Both the position numbers and the translations under genes were made by a program. DNA of 64,000 bases from Gordionus sp. m RMFG-2023 (lineage: Eukaryota > Nematomorpha > Gordioida > Chordodea > Parachordodidae): positions 55,903,301 to 55,967,300 of the forward strand of contig NC_088776.1 in NCBI RefSeq assembly GCF_954871325.1, given 5' to 3'. Every line of letters starts with the position of its first letter. Position 1 is the first letter of the stretch. The notes below the pieces were generated by a model. It had not been told where the DNA came from, made no database searches, and saw only the letters and a list, made by a program, of their open reading frames with translations. Positions 35,026 to 48,790 of this stretch are shown in pieces.

Positions 35026-35939
35026 AGTGATTAAAGAAGACGACTCCTAAAATGATTTAATTCACACTATTGCTAAAATATTTTATATAAATATTAAATT
35101 AAATTACAATGGCTATGTATTATCTTTTATTTATAGGCCATTAGATTAATAACTAAAGAATCCAAACACTTTAATTCACTTACCCGTAGTTCTTTAACAA
35201 CTAAGCCCAAATTTAATATCTTGCATTTAAATAATAATTGTGTATGAAATATATTTTTTTCAATAAATCTTTTATATAATAAATATTAAAATCTATAGAA
35301 TATGAATTCAGTTAAGAACCCCCTCTTACAATGAATGTATCATTATGATATTTTGTTTGGCTCTGAGTTTGCTAAGAATGTATAACTCTTTTAAATTAAA
35401 TTTAAAAGGATAGCAGAAAGTTTTTATTTGGAAAATAATGTTTATGATTGTATTTATATTAAATATTTAGATTTGGTAAATGTTTAGTAATATCATTTTA
35501 TTTTATATGTCTATAATTATTTTTTACAGCAATACATTTTTCCCTATTTCATTTAAAAATTAAATACCCCCCCCCCCCCCCAATAAATTTATCTTAGCCT
35601 ATCCGCCTTAAAGGCTACCCCATACCCACCTCAAAAATAGAAGCAACCCCGAGTTTTATCATTAGGGTTAGTACTGAGGTTAAACTAAATGTTGGATATT
35701 CCATCTTTGGCAAAACCGATCAAATGTTCTTCCTTTGAAAGATTGACCTCCTTCTGATACTATCCATTATTCCATATTTACCAAAATCCTTAATTATCTA
35801 ACGCTACCTTAGCTGATAATCAGATCATTAACGGGAAATCTATCCATTTTGAAGCTATGCCATAATATAATATTATCCTTTTTCATCCAAAAATCAAAGT
35901 TAATTCTTTTATTAGAATGCTGATCTCCGACCATTTATC
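35026..35939. other. AT-rich spacer with poly-C tract
   Basis: Nothing coding is seen. A run of C residues lies at about 35566-35581. From about 35640 the sequence becomes less AT-rich and is probably the 3' part of the Gypsy remnant on the minus strand. Confidence 0.4.
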
Positions 35940-38700
35940 TCACCTATTGTTTAGGGTTCATTCGCCCACATGTTGTAAGTCTCAGAGTTTCTAGATATCT
36001 TTTCAATCTCTCTATTAATCTTGGGCCACCAGATATACTGTATCACTTTATTTTTAATGGGTGTATTGCCTTGATGACCCTTATGAAATGGTGTCAAAAT
36101 CTCCTGTCCTAAATAATTTGAAATACAAGTCAATCCCCTCATTAAACAGTTTTCTACTTTTTATATTCAAAGTGTTTGTCTTCTTTTATTCATCCTTAAT
36201 CTCCCAAGCATGGATTAAAACTTATTCACCATTTTTCTTGTAATCGGCTTTATTCTAGTATTTATGCTCAATTCTCGTATCCATATAAGTTATTTCTTCA
36301 TCTAATTCCAACTATCGATAAGTTTTGTGCTATATTACTAGTATTCTATTCTATTCAAACCAAGTCTTGATAATACATCTGGTAGAAGTTTTTTTTCGTT
36401 CTCTGGATCTGATTTCAAAATCAAATCTTCCTACTATTAATAATCATTGCAGTATAGGTGATAACATTACTTTCTTTTTATCTTTCTTAAACATATAAAC
36501 TAGTGGCTTGTGATCCGTATGCAACACAAATCTACGTTCTATTAAATATTCTCTGCATTTCAAAATACAAAATCTTGCTGCTAATACTTCCATTTCATTT
36601 GTCAAATATTTTTTTCCGTACTGCTAAATTGTCTGATAAAAATAAAACTGGTCTTTCTAAATCCTTAACTATCTACAATAAATTTTAAGTTGCATTTATT
36701 AATACTAATTTCTCATTAAAAATATTCAAAATTGAGTTTTCTATCATTATATTTTTTAAAGGTATAAATCCTTACTACAGGGTATCCCCATTCGAATTTA
36801 GCATTTTTAAAAATAAATTTTATAACGGTGTAGTTGTATTATCTTCGAAAATATTATTTATCCTTTAAAATTAGTCAAAAACTATTTTATCCTAGGGCAA
36901 TTGGTAACATCCATGATCCAATGATTTGTAGATACCCTGTTGTCAGCACAAAACCCTTAACTTCCGTTATTTTTTTGCCTGAGACTAGGATTTGTCCACT
37001 GATAGGTTTTTTATTTACTTATGCCGTTTCTCTTATTTCTAATTTATTTCCTCCATTCATTTAAATTGCATTCTTCTAATACATTCTGCTTTAAAAATTC
37101 CTGATATTTATTAGATATCTCCTCGAGCCTTAGTGAATATTTTCTTCATATAGATCAATGATATATATATTCTTGTTGACTCAACTATTTTCTTGCATGT
37201 AATAATCTTCTATCTTGTTTCTGTATCTAATCAAAATTCTGTCGTGTTTCACTTCTCATGACAATTACTGGTTGAAACCAAATTGATATAGAGTGAATAA
37301 AGGATTGATTACGACGAAAGATTTATATATACAGGGATAAAATGCATACGTGATCTATTTTTATATTTTCTTGAATTCCTTTTTTTTTGATTTGTACTTT
37401 GAAATTTAATTAAGACAACGATTTTATTAAAAATGATTTTGATATAATAAAAGTTGAATGAATATCCACTTCTTGTATTAAATTTATTGTTAAAAATTTT
37501 GATTTGGGTGGATTTTTAAAAATGGCCCGATTAAGATATTAGAATATTAATATGTTATCCTCGAGATTTAACAAATAGATATTTAAACCTTTCTACCATC
37601 TATGAGCAAAATCGACAGTTTTACATAATATTTTTTTGGTTATTATTTTTATCGGGTCATTTTTAAGAATCGACCCAAATCGGGGGTTTTAACAACACTA
37701 ATTAAATTTGATGATTAACTTAATTGAAATCTGCTGTTGCGTGGCCCTGGCCGCACCTTGCAAATAACCCCCGTATTCCCTTTCTTTAAATTGATTTTTG
37801 ATTCTTTCTAGACGATGATTAAAGCATCTCCATTAAATCAGGGTCTGCATGCTCTTACCCCCGAAAATCCCAATAGATCACTCTTGGTCAAACCTCTCCA
37901 TACCAACGTTTGGGGAGCATACGTATTTCTCACTAAATGCTTCATATTTTATTCATATACATATCTCAGTTTATAAAAAACTATCTCTTGCTTATAAACT
38001 AGGCAGCTAGGTATTATCGCTATCACTTTATATTATTCCACTATTTTTATTGCTTATATCTGGAACAAATACCATCAATTATAAACAGAATCAATTGTAT
38101 TAATGACGTACTTACCTAGAATGGGCTATATATTTACATTTGTTATCCTTAAAGTTATCTTTGATAGTTCCTGGTACCTTCATTACACAAAAACCTAAAA
38201 TTCTGCGGGGCTATCTTCTAATTGTCTGTCTTTTCCTTTATATGAAATCCTTTTCTGGTCAAAATTATTAATTTTACATTTAATAAACTGATCTCTGCTC
38301 CTGTATCTATTAAAAAAATTACTTTATTTCCTTTTAAATCCATCTCAATCTTCAGACATTTGCTTCTTTCTAAAAATTCTTCAAATTATACCTTATAAAT
38401 GAACTTTTTATCAAAACTTCTCTCGCAATATTATTTATCTATATCTTTTACATTAACTTTACCTCTAATATCTCGTCGAATTATACTATAATGAAATCTA
38501 TAATTTTGTATTTATTAAAATTATTCCCATTCTCACTTAGTCAAATATTATATTTATCTTGTACATGACCTTTTTATTCGCATTTCATACACCTCAAATT
38601 GTAATTAATAAATCCATTACAATTTCCAAGTATCCCTCTAGGCCACACCTCGCACACTTTAAATGCTTGATTAATTCGTATCTATATTATCTATATTCCT
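35940..38700 (-). pseudogene. Decayed Ty3/Gypsy retrotransposon
   Basis: Remnants of gag and pol appear in canonical order on the minus strand. About 38690-38560: two worn zinc knuckles (CARCGLEGY, then CMKC and GH). About 38400-38240: an aspartic protease with the DTGA active-site motif at 38307-38296. About 37070-36780: sequence in the position of the reverse transcriptase, too decayed to assign motifs. About 36610-36360: RNase H with TDHKPLVYMF. 36142-35951: the integrase zinc-binding region (HKGHQG, WWPKI), whose two expected Cys residues are replaced. Stops and frameshifts are frequent and no LTRs were found. It is an old, dead copy that shows no envelope gene. Confidence 0.75.
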
Positions 38701-39289
38701 CATTCTTTTTTTAGTTACTTTATATCCCCCCCCCCTCATTTTTATAATCTACTAATGTAGAATATTCTTATGTTCTTTCGAATTAATATAATGAGGTCAC
38801 CTAAAAAAGGATCATGCCCTATAAGAGATTAATGTTTGTTTTTTTCCTATTCTTAAAAAATTGTCGTGTTTCTTTGAAGGAGTCGATATAAAAAAATATA
38901 TTTTTAAGAAGATATATTATGAATAATTGAGATCTGATACAATCACTTAGAAAACATTAAAATTTTTGATAGAATTTGTTGGAATATGCTTTATTTTTAT
39001 GCATTTACGCCACTATCAACCATATTTTTATTAAAGATTTCAGACCGATAGATATTTAAAATCTTAAGAAATAATCTGTATATTTGAATTTCATACCCCC
39101 TTCTAAGAGAATATTCAAATTTGGAAGGGTGAATTAAAAGAAATTAAAATAGAACACAAATGGGTAGGCACCAAGTGACTTTGACACGTTTACTCCTATA
39201 AAAATTTGCATATTTTCGTAAATATATTTAAGCTAATAAAAATTACACTCCCTCTCCCCCTAACTCTAAATCTAGTATTCAAATAAAGG
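38701..39289. other. AT-rich spacer, no gene seen
   Basis: There is a short C-run near 38728-38737 and otherwise featureless AT-rich sequence. It leads into the 1.6-kb repeat unit. Confidence 0.4.
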
Positions 39290-42240
39290 TCTGACCCCGA
39301 CCAAGTAGTACGCCCAATTCTAATATGGTCAGATCAGGCAGGTTAAACAAATGTTTTGTATTACATATTTATTATATAATAAAAATTTTATATTTCCTTA
39401 TTGGGAAAATAAAGTTCATATTTTAAAAATTTGTATATTGGATATAATATTTTAAAAAGGTTAATTAAATTTTCTCATGTTTTTGTTATTAAGTTCGTCT
39501 GGGATTTTTTTTTAAGAAAAATTTTATTTTCTAATTTGTATTAATAAATTCAAAATATATTATACATATTATAGTTAATAATTTTTTTTTTAAATTTTAT
39601 TTCTTGAAATTTTGTTAATACAAGCATAATAATTTATCATTTCCTTTTTAAAATTTTACACATATTGTAAGAAAAAATTATAATTTCATCGGAACAAAAA
39701 ACATAAAATAATAAAGAAAAAAAAAGAAGAAAATATAGTAATGAGATCGTCCCTCGACTCGTCTTAAAACTAGGCTTGCGGATGGGAAAAATATTTGAAA
39801 AATTATAACGAGCGGGTTTGACGAAAATTTTAACGACGGGCCGGGCAGTTTGTGTATAAAGTTTTAGGCCTTATTGGGGATAGGCATTTTTAAATATAAT
39901 TGAAATCTAAGGAAGGAACAAATACAAATTTGATTGCATTTACCAACCTTAAATCATTTGATATATTCATAAATAATAAAATAATAGGTTAAATTAAATT
40001 AAATGCAAAAATAAGTTATTAACAAATCGCTGCACGTCATCCTAATAGGAAGAATTTATTTCCTATCTTAACACTGCCCAAATGACTGAGAATAATAAAA
40101 CATTAAATCCACATATTTTATAGTAACGCTTAAGCTTAACAATATAAAGATGGTGGAAAGATTATGACATGACCAGGAGCGGACTGGCGACGTTACGCCT
40201 CGTGGGTATTTTTTTATAGCGACCTCATTTATATGGTAGCTTCGCACCCATACTCTCATTTTGCGGGCCTTCGACCCGTTTTTTCCCGGTCTTCGGCCGG
40301 ATTCCCTTAAATATATTCTTCGATTTACATGATTTTTATTACTTCTTATTTTTGAAAATAAGTTCAAACGATTTTCATTTTTAATAAAAAAAGGAATAGT
40401 ATTACACGATAATCATATATTTTATTTTAAAAAAATGCACATCTAAAATCATATAAAATACTTTATAAAATAATATTCATTGCACATATATATTTTATAT
40501 TAGAATCAAATCATACATCACATGTTTAATATAAAAAAATAGATACTCAATATACCAAATCAATTAATTACACATATAAAATTATTGCAGTTATATAATA
40601 TTACAGAGAATAAAATTATTGCAGTTATACAATATTACAGAAAATAAAATTACTGCACTTATAAAATCAGCACCGATCATATTGTAAATAGATATTAATA
40701 AATCCAAATAAAAGAATAAAGAAAATATATAATTTTTACGTTAATAAATCTCTCATTAACTTTGAACCTTTGCGCAAATATACAAGAATATCTTCTAGTT
40801 CAATCTGCGCTAATAGTTTTCGTTCAAATGACATCATTAAAAACGCTTCTAATTTTTCTTGGTCAATATTAGCTCTCAGCTTATTTTTATGATTTTTAAT
40901 TTACTAAATGTTCTCTCGCAATTAACCTGCGTAAATGACAAAGTTAACATGTATTCATATGCAAAATAAATTAGTGTCACTTGTACGCATATTGTATCTT
41001 TTAAGAATTTCATACACGCGTATTAAACACTTGTTACATTTTTTTATAACACTCTGAGTTTTATCATATTGTAAAGGTCAATCGATTCTTGAGGACGTTC
41101 ATCTTGGCATTTGTCATTATATATTATCTTCGCTCGTCCTATTCAATTTTTTGGCAGAGCATTCTGTACCCTGATACTCTCCGGGAGCTTTAAATATGAA
41201 GTGTTTCATTTAAATTAGAAGCCATTTTATTGCTTTATTTTGAGATGTAATAATCGATGATATAGAAGACTTAGCATCTTCTATCATTTTCCATGCTGAC
41301 AAAGTACCTAATTTTTAGTTTGAAGATATGACAGTGGCCTCATTATTTCAAAAATTTCTAAATATATAACTCTACTAGTCTTAGATTTACATAAATTAAC
41401 AAGTTTTTGCCTCAAATGACTTATTATCCAATATAAATTGAAGTGCATTTATAGTTATTGGGAGCATGCTCTCTTTACCTTATATCCATCTAAGGGTTTT
41501 TCACGTGCCCCACCACCCTATTTTTTGCAGCCTTCTCAACTTATATCTTATTCACTGACCTGGATTTTATTTGATTTCAATAAATTAAGAACAAGAAATG
41601 CTGGCTATATTATTTGTACAATAAAGCAATGTATAAAAATATAATATAATAAATTAATCAAAGCTTAGCTTAATCAAACGGAAGCGTTTTCATTCATTTG
41701 AAAAAAAACAAAGAAACGTGATAATGATGTATAACGTCAAGCGACGTTATTGATATTTTATGCATTAAAATATATGACAATTCTCAAGGAATGTGATATT
41801 CAAATCATAGAGATATCATTTAAAATAAATAAATGATAAGAGAAAATAATTTTTTTCTAATCGGCCTCTTTTTTGATAATTTCCTCTGATCGGCCTCAAA
41901 AATCAACATTTTCTCGCGGCCTCGTGGGCAAAATGCCCACCTGGTCTTATGGCCAGTTCGCCTCTGACTATTTGAAAGAATTAATCTTGTATTTATTTTT
42001 CATTTAAGTTGACATTGAAGATGACTAAAAATAATAATAATTAACAAATATTTTTTACAAAATCTTTATTCATGATATTAAAATTTAATAAAAATGAATT
42101 CACTTTAAATAAATACAGTACAATAATAAATAAGGAAAAAGATTAGAAGTGAGAAGAGAGAAAAATAAAAGGAAAAACTACCATTTAACATGATAAATAA
42201 ATTTGTGTTTTTATTTCCCCTCGTCCTCTCTTATATTCAA
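39290..42240. repeat. 1.6-kb repeat unit, copy a (interrupted by a hAT)
   Basis: Landmarks are ACCAAGTAGTA, ATATGGTCAGAT, GTTCGTCTGGG, a GC-richer CGGGC block, AACGCTTAAGCTTAACAAT and, beyond the hAT insertion, TTGTATTTATTTTTCATTTA. The same order is found in copy b (about 42241-43870) and partly in copy c (about 46130-47340). Removing the hAT at 40174-41966 gives a period of about 1.6 kb to copy b. Confidence 0.75.
40174..41966 (-). mobile_element. Decayed hAT element within repeat copy a
   Basis: The ends CAGGAGCGGACTGGC and inverted CAGAGGCGAACTGGCC match a common hAT terminus style. The empty site is visible in copy b near 43580. The flanking 8-mers (GACATGAC, ACTATTTG) do not match, so the target duplication is lost or altered. 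On the minus strand, around 40945-40735, a worn C-terminal dimerisation region remains (NCERTFSKLK, then an LRANIDQEKLEAF-like stretch in a shifted frame). The rest of the transposase is unreadable. Confidence 0.75.
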
Positions 42241-43870
42241 AGTTTGAAAAAAAACATCAAAATATTGAGCAATTATCTTTGATCATTATTGCTCAAAAGA
42301 AGAAGGATTTTTGATCAGATTTTACCTAAAATATGCCATATTCTTTTTTTAAAAAATAATCTTCTATAAGTAACTATTTTGTAATTTTGTGCATAAGATA
42401 AAAAAAATAATTTTCTTCAAACTGATTATAAAGGATATTAAATATATTATTCATTGATATTTAATTTTTGACAATAATTTTTTTTCAAAGATTAAAAACC
42501 GATTCGAATTTTATAGAAATCGATCCAAAATATTTAATAATGGGTTATGTTAACTAGTAAGACTTTTTCAAGGAAGGAGGAAAAATGAAGAGATAGGTGA
42601 GGGAGAATTGGTATTTTTCTCAAAAATACAATATTTTATAAAAGTATCAAAAAAAAATATATAACTGAAATATAGTGTTAAGATCAAGACCTGACCCTGG
42701 CCAAGTAGTAACCCGATTCTAATATGGTCAGATAATACAGGTCAAAATTTATGATATATTAAATGTATTATATTTCTTTTAAATGGGAGATAAAGTTCAT
42801 TTTAAAAATTTGTTTATTTAGCATCTTTGATATAATATTTAAAAAAGTAAATTAAATTTTGATTTTATGTTTTTGTTATGAAGTTCGTCTGGGTTTTTTT
42901 TTAAATTTTATTATCTAATAAATGTTTTCATATTTGTATTAATAATATATTATACATATTATAGTTAATATTTTTTTTTTAAATTTTATTTCTTGAAATT
43001 TTGTTAATACAAGCATAATAGTTTATCATTTCCCTACTTAAAATTTTACACATATTTTAAGAAAAAATATATTGTTTCATCAAAACAAAAAACATAAAAT
43101 AATAAAGAAAAAAAAAAGAGGAAAGGAGATCTGTAAAGACCGACTCAACTCGCTAAAAGCCGGGCTCGCGGGTCGTAAAAATATTTTAAAAAATATAGCG
43201 AGTGGGTTCTAAAATTTTAACGACGTAGTTTGCGCATAAATAGCTTTAGGGCTTATTGGGGCTTGGCATTTTAAAATATAATTGAAATCTAATTAAGGAA
43301 GATACTACTACAAATTGGATTACATTTATGAACCTTAAATCATTTGAATATAAAAAACTTATACTCAAAATAAAATAATAGGTAAATTAAATTAATTGTA
43401 AGAATAAATTATAAACAAATCACTTTCAGTCATCCTTATAACCAGTAAGAATTTAATTTCTATACTAACACTGTGTCCTAAGTGAGATCAATAAAACATT
43501 ATCTCCATAAATTTTATAGTAACGCTTAAGCTTAACAATATAAAGATGGTGGGGAGGTTATGAAAGATAGTGGGGAGGTGATGCCATCACTATCTTGAAA
43601 GAATAGATCTTGTATTTATTTTTCATTTAAGTTGACATTACAGACAACTAAAAATAATAATAAATATTTTTAAGAAAATCTTAAATTCGAAAATATTCAA
43701 TTAATTATTTATTCATGATATTAAAATTGTCGTAATAAAAATGAATTCACTTTATAATATAGTAAAAAAATAATAAATAAGGAAAAAGATGTGAAAGTGA
43801 GAAGAGTGAAAAATAAAAATGACATGATAAATAAATTTGTGCTTTTTTTTTCTCCTCCCCTCTTTTTAAA
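42241..43870. repeat. 1.6-kb repeat unit, copy b
   Basis: It carries the same landmarks as copy a without the hAT, so it preserves the empty insertion site. The GC-richer block (GCCGGGCTCGCGGGTCG) near 43160-43180 resembles the MITEs at 44-48 kb. Confidence 0.75.
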
Positions 43871-44071
43871 AAAATTTTTCTAAGCATTTTAATTATAATT
43901 TGTCTAAAATATAATCATTTTATGGTCCATATTCATGTAAAATAAATTCATTTTAATATAATAAGATTAGAATAGATTTAATATAAACCAATCATATATC
44001 TCATTTCTTTAAAAGGCTGGGAATGCTTAGCTAAGAATAAGTCAAGTTATCAAGAATGCTATAACTGGTAC

Positions 44072-44537
44072 TAGAGGTTTGGAATGTGCGGGTTTTTAGC
44101 CAAAAAGTCAGCACACTCGTTGTTTTGAAACTTATTTAACCCGTCCCCCCCCCGCTCACTTGTAATTTTTTTAAAAGAATTTACCCGCCCGCTCGCTCAT
44201 TTGCCTATAAATTTTGTTGTACCCGCTCGAATGTTCATAAATTATTCTAATGGCTAATTTGGCTCTTTATTTATTTAAATGTATTTTAAATTAAACATAT
44301 ATAATATGCAATATTATGAAATAAAACTATTATTTTTAATAAATTGAAATCTGTTCTGCTCATTTCGCCTGAATATTAAAAATTTACCCACCAATGCCCA
44401 CCAATCACTTAAAAAAAATTTTCAACCGGCTCGCCACCCGCCCAATGTTGAAAATATTTTTAAAAAACCGATTACACCCATTCAAAGTATGGGCGAGTTT
44501 GGGTGAGCGGGTGAAAACTGCCCAATGCAGATCTCTA
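44072..44537. mobile_element. MITE with TAGAG...CTCTA ends
   Basis: It starts TAGAGGTTTGGAATGTGCGGG-like (44072 on) and ends TGCAGATCTCTA. It is rich in CCCGC and GGGCG blocks in an AT-rich setting. The flanking 8-mers match only 5 of 8. It is non-coding. Confidence 0.6.
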
Positions 44538-44663
44538 ACAAGCACATTATGAGTATCCTACCAAAATGGAACTAATAATCTTCACAAATATCTACTTCAT
44601 CCTTTTATCTTTTCTATCAGACTATATAGAGGTACAGTCCTCTATAATAAAATGGGTAGTCAT

Positions 44664-45068
44664 TAGAGATCTGCAAATCACGACCCTTCCCGTCGGCCTA
44701 AGTCGAGGCCTGAGTCTATTTTTTTTAAATAATTTTAATTCGGACTGGGTTGATCCTAATATGTTTAAAAAATTTTTAAACACGATATCATTATATTTTG
44801 TCAAATAATGGATATATTTTAAAATTCTTGCAAGAAACAAGGCGATAATATTTTACAATTGTAGAATATTTTTTTACAATCAAAAAAAATAATATTTTTT
44901 TATGTCTAAATTAGTTCGGGTAGGTCAGGCGGACATATAATTTTTTTTTATATGAGGTCGGGCATTTCGGGAAAAATGAAAAAGAAATCTATTCTAGATC
45001 GGATTGGACTGGACAATTTTAAAAAATTTTGGAGCAGTTTGAAAAATTAAGCCCGATGCAGATCACTA
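44664..45068. mobile_element. MITE with TAGAGATCTGCA ends and imperfect 8-bp TSD
   Basis: It begins TAGAGATCTGCA and ends TGCAGATCACTA. The flanks are GTAGTCAT and GTAGACAA (6 of 8). Opposed open frames over this element (44566-44808, 44622-44840) are artefacts. Eight-base duplications suggest a hAT origin. Confidence 0.65.
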
Positions 45069-45076
45069 GTAGACAA

Positions 45077-46129
45077 TATGTATGGGATCGTGAAAATACA
45101 ACTAAGCAAGATCAATTCCTAGTGGGTGATATCGTGCACCTACTGCGTGACAATGAATAATTAAAGAGTTTTAATAGATTTGGGAGTTTAACCCCTTTAC
45201 CTCATTACCATTCTTGATATTGATGACATTTAGGACATAATAAAAACTTAACAAACAATGCAATTTTTAAAATTATTTAATTCTTTTTTATTATATGGAA
45301 CTTAATGTATATCTTAATGTATACTGGTAATAAATCTTGATATTATATCCACATACAATCATTACCAGGGCTATGCTTAGATTTTTAGAGGCACAGGAGG
45401 AAAATGAATTTGCTGTTCTTTAAAAATACACTAATTTAACTAGGCTTAAAAAATCGTAAAATAACCATCATTTTTAAATTTGGAACCCTAAATAAGCGAC
45501 TTCGAATTAGGTAATATTTATACAATAAGCTATACAGTAAAACAAAATATTAATAATCTGTAATAAATGACTGAATTAGATATGAATAATTTATATATTA
45601 TTTATTCGCTTAACTCAGCCACCCTTCCTTTAATACACCTAAAAATAATAATTATTATTTTTTTGTTTTATATTTATTTAATAAATAAAAAAAAATAAAA
45701 AAAGGAAGTTAATACAAATAATTTTGTAAACAAAAATTATAGTAAAATATTCACTAAATTTTTAACACGTGTATGTACATTTATTTTAATAATTTGGAAG
45801 ATATTTTAAATTTATACGAATAATATTGACTTTAAAAAAAAATACTCCCTCTCCCCCTCCCCCAACTATACTAATAAATTTTTATAAATTATTGCTTAAA
45901 ATGAACCCTCTTATTTGAACACTTAGTTTTGAAAGAAATGGACTCTAATCCTATTCTTTTTTTTCACAATCATAATCATTTTCTCAAATTTGAGTTTTAA
46001 TTCTTATTGATAGCATATGATGAATCTTGCCAAGCATTAATTATTTATCCCTCTCTCAATATATAAAATTTTATTGAATTATATATTGTATTTCACAGAT
46101 TTATTGATACTAAGAAAAGGGTATCAGTT
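45077..46129. other. AT-rich spacer, no gene seen
   Basis: There is a possible worn terminus CAGGGCTATGCTTAG near 45369, without a partner. Otherwise the sequence is AT-rich and featureless. Confidence 0.4.
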
Positions 46130-47340
46130 CAATTGGAACAAAGTGGAGGAAATTTTCAAAAAAATTCCGTCCTGGCTAATTTTTGACTTATAATCAAAGT
46201 TTGAAAAAAAATCAAAAAAAAATTGTTCAAAAATCTTTGAAGATTTTTCTTAAGATGAAAAATTTTCACCTATTTAAAAAAAAACTTTTATTAGTAACTA
46301 TTTTGAAATTTTGTGTATAAGATGTAAAAAATAAATTTTGTTTTTCAAAACTCATTATAAAGGATGTGAAATAAAATATCAAAATAAATTTTTTTTTCAT
46401 TGCTAGATTAATTTTCAACAATAAATTTTTTTCAAAGATTAGAATCAGATTCGAATTTTATAGCAACCGATCCAAAATATTTAATAATGGTTTGTTATAG
46501 TATAATGTTTTCAAGGAAGGAGGAAGAACGAAGAGACATTAAGAAGGGAGGGAGGATTGGTATTTTATTCAAAAAAATAATATTTTATAAAATCATCAAA
46601 AAAAAATTAATTTTTTCCATAAACTCAAGACCGACTAAAATCTAGTGTTAAGATCAAGATTTGACCCTGACCAAGTAGTAAGCCCGATTCTAATATAGTC
46701 AGATCAGGCAGGTCAAAGCAAATGCTCTTATACATATTAAAAATATTAGTAATTTTGTATTTCCTTTAAATTGTAAAAATAAGGTTTATATTTTAAAAAT
46801 TGTTTATTGAGCATCTTTGATATAATATTAAAAAAAGTATATAAAATTTTCAACTCATGTTTTTGTTATGAAGTTCGTCTGAGTTTTTTTTATTAGTAAA
46901 AAAATTTTATTAAAAACAAATTTTATACAAAATATTACATACATAATATAGTTAATTTTTTTTTCTTCAAATTTTATTTCTAAAAATCTTGCCAATACAA
47001 GCATAAATAATTTATCATTTCCTTTTTATTTTACACGTATTTTAAGAAAAAATTATTATTTTATCGGAAGGAACAAAATACATCAAATAATAAAGAAAAA
47101 AAAGATGAAAGTATAGTTTAATAATGAGATATTTAAAGCCCGACTCGGCTCCCCCAAAAAACCGGCCAGCGGGTTGGGAAAATATTTGGAAAAAATATTA
47201 CAGGTCGGGCTTGACAAAAAATTTAACGAGGAGCCAGGCAGTTTAATCATAATTAGTTTTAGAGCTTGATGGGGTCGGAAAATTTATGCAAAAAAATATC
47301 AGACCGGGCCTTGCGAATGTTTTTTAGTAATTTTTAAATG
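46130..47340. repeat. 1.6-kb repeat unit, copy c (partial)
   Basis: It shares GATTCGAATTTTATAG, CGATCCAAAATATTTAATAA, CCAAGTAGTAAGCCCGATTC and the GC-richer block with copies a and b, in the same order and orientation. It diverges after about 47340. Confidence 0.7.
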
Positions 47341-48780
47341 GGCTACGAAAAAAAAAATTGTAGAGATAAAAATTTTACAGAAAATTTTTTTTTAATAATT
47401 AAAATCTTTGGAAAAAAAATAATATCTATTAAAAAAGAAAATATAATTAATAAAGTGGATATAGCATTTTTAAGATGACTATTTGTTGATAAGATCTAAA
47501 TTTGTATGTCTTTAAATAAGGTAAATATTTTGAAAAGTAAGTGGACAATACTAAAATAAGAAATATTTTTTAATAGGTCTATTTTGGGATCCCTGCATAT
47601 TAAGGCTAGAATTAATTATGCTTGATAATCTATTAATAGTTTAAATGATCTAATATATTTGTCAAAATAATTTTAAATTTAAAAATGAACGAAAATAATT
47701 CCTAATGATATACTAACTAAAAATATTAATTATTCTAAAATAATTGCCGAGTATATCTGTTCCATAATGACCTTTAGAAATTCTTGAAAATTTATCAGAG
47801 ACTTGAAAGTCATACCCTAAGCCCAGCTAATTTTTTTAAATATACCCGGACCGGGCCTAAAAATTTTTAACCTGGACCGGGCCGGGCCGAAAATAATTTT
47901 TAAAAAAAAATCAAGGCCGAAAAAATTTTAAAAAATATTCCGGGTCAGGCCGTATAAATGGTACCTGCAGATCTATGAAATTTATTATGTCTACTACTTT
48001 CCCATAAGGTTTTTTAGAAGAGTTTGCTTTCGTATTTCATATAAATTTTTGACATCTCCCATAGAAAATTGAAAAAATAAATTTTTCAAATAGAGAAATT
48101 AAATCTCCTCCTACCCCCTTTATTTAAACGGAAGGTTCAATGTTGACATACTTTAGTATATTATATTATTTGGAAGTATCAATTGGTAGATAAACTTTAC
48201 ATTCAAAAAATATATTTTTTTCGAAGAAAATAATATTTAACAATGATATCCAAGTTATCATTTTTATTAAAATAAAAGTGCCTATAGTTTTTGAATTACA
48301 TATTATATAACCAGCGTTTTAGAGTCTTCCAGTTTTGTTTCCCTATTTTAAATATCGGGTGATCTCATATGGTCACTTTAAAAAGGTTTCATTTTGTTAA
48401 ACTTTATTACAATTAAATGAAATATTTAAAAACATCATCCATTTTTTTTTAAATACATTAATTTTGATTTTATTTACAAAACATAATAATGAAAGTATAT
48501 TATTTGTTTCTTCTTCTTAATTCGTAGAATTTTTATTAATAGTTAGCGTTTTTCTAGGAAAATTGAATATATTCATTAAAAACAAAATATTTGTTTACAA
48601 TATTAAATAATAGATAAAAAAATAATAATAAATAAATAAAATAATAATTCAGTTGAAGGATATTATAAATACTGGCTCGTTTTATTAAAATCTTTATTAA
48701 ATAATTTTTCTTTAAATTTTTTTATTAAACTTGCTAAATTTTGCTTGATTTATTATATTAAAAATTAAAAATAATCTTTA
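47341..48780. other. AT-rich spacer with MITE remnant
   Basis: A GC-richer patch at about 47820-47980 (GGACCGGGCCGGGCCG, ending near CTGCAGATCTATGA) resembles the ends of the 44-kb MITEs. From about 48000 to 48780 I see AT-rich sequence only. The last part should contain the promoter of the gene that starts at 48791. Confidence 0.45.
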
Positions 48781-48790
48781 CTAAATCAAA

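Noticed and set aside
35940-38700. Endogenous retrovirus rather than a retrotransposon
   Set aside because: Only gag-pol-like remnants in Ty3/Gypsy order are visible. No envelope-like frame and no LTRs were found.
40068-40367. 99-codon minus-strand frame rich in Arg and Gly
   Set aside because: It spans the left terminus of a hAT element. The basic composition reflects the GC-richer terminal repeat, not a protein.
44566-44840. Opposed 80- and 72-codon frames
   Set aside because: Both lie across the end of a MITE and are mirror frames of each other.
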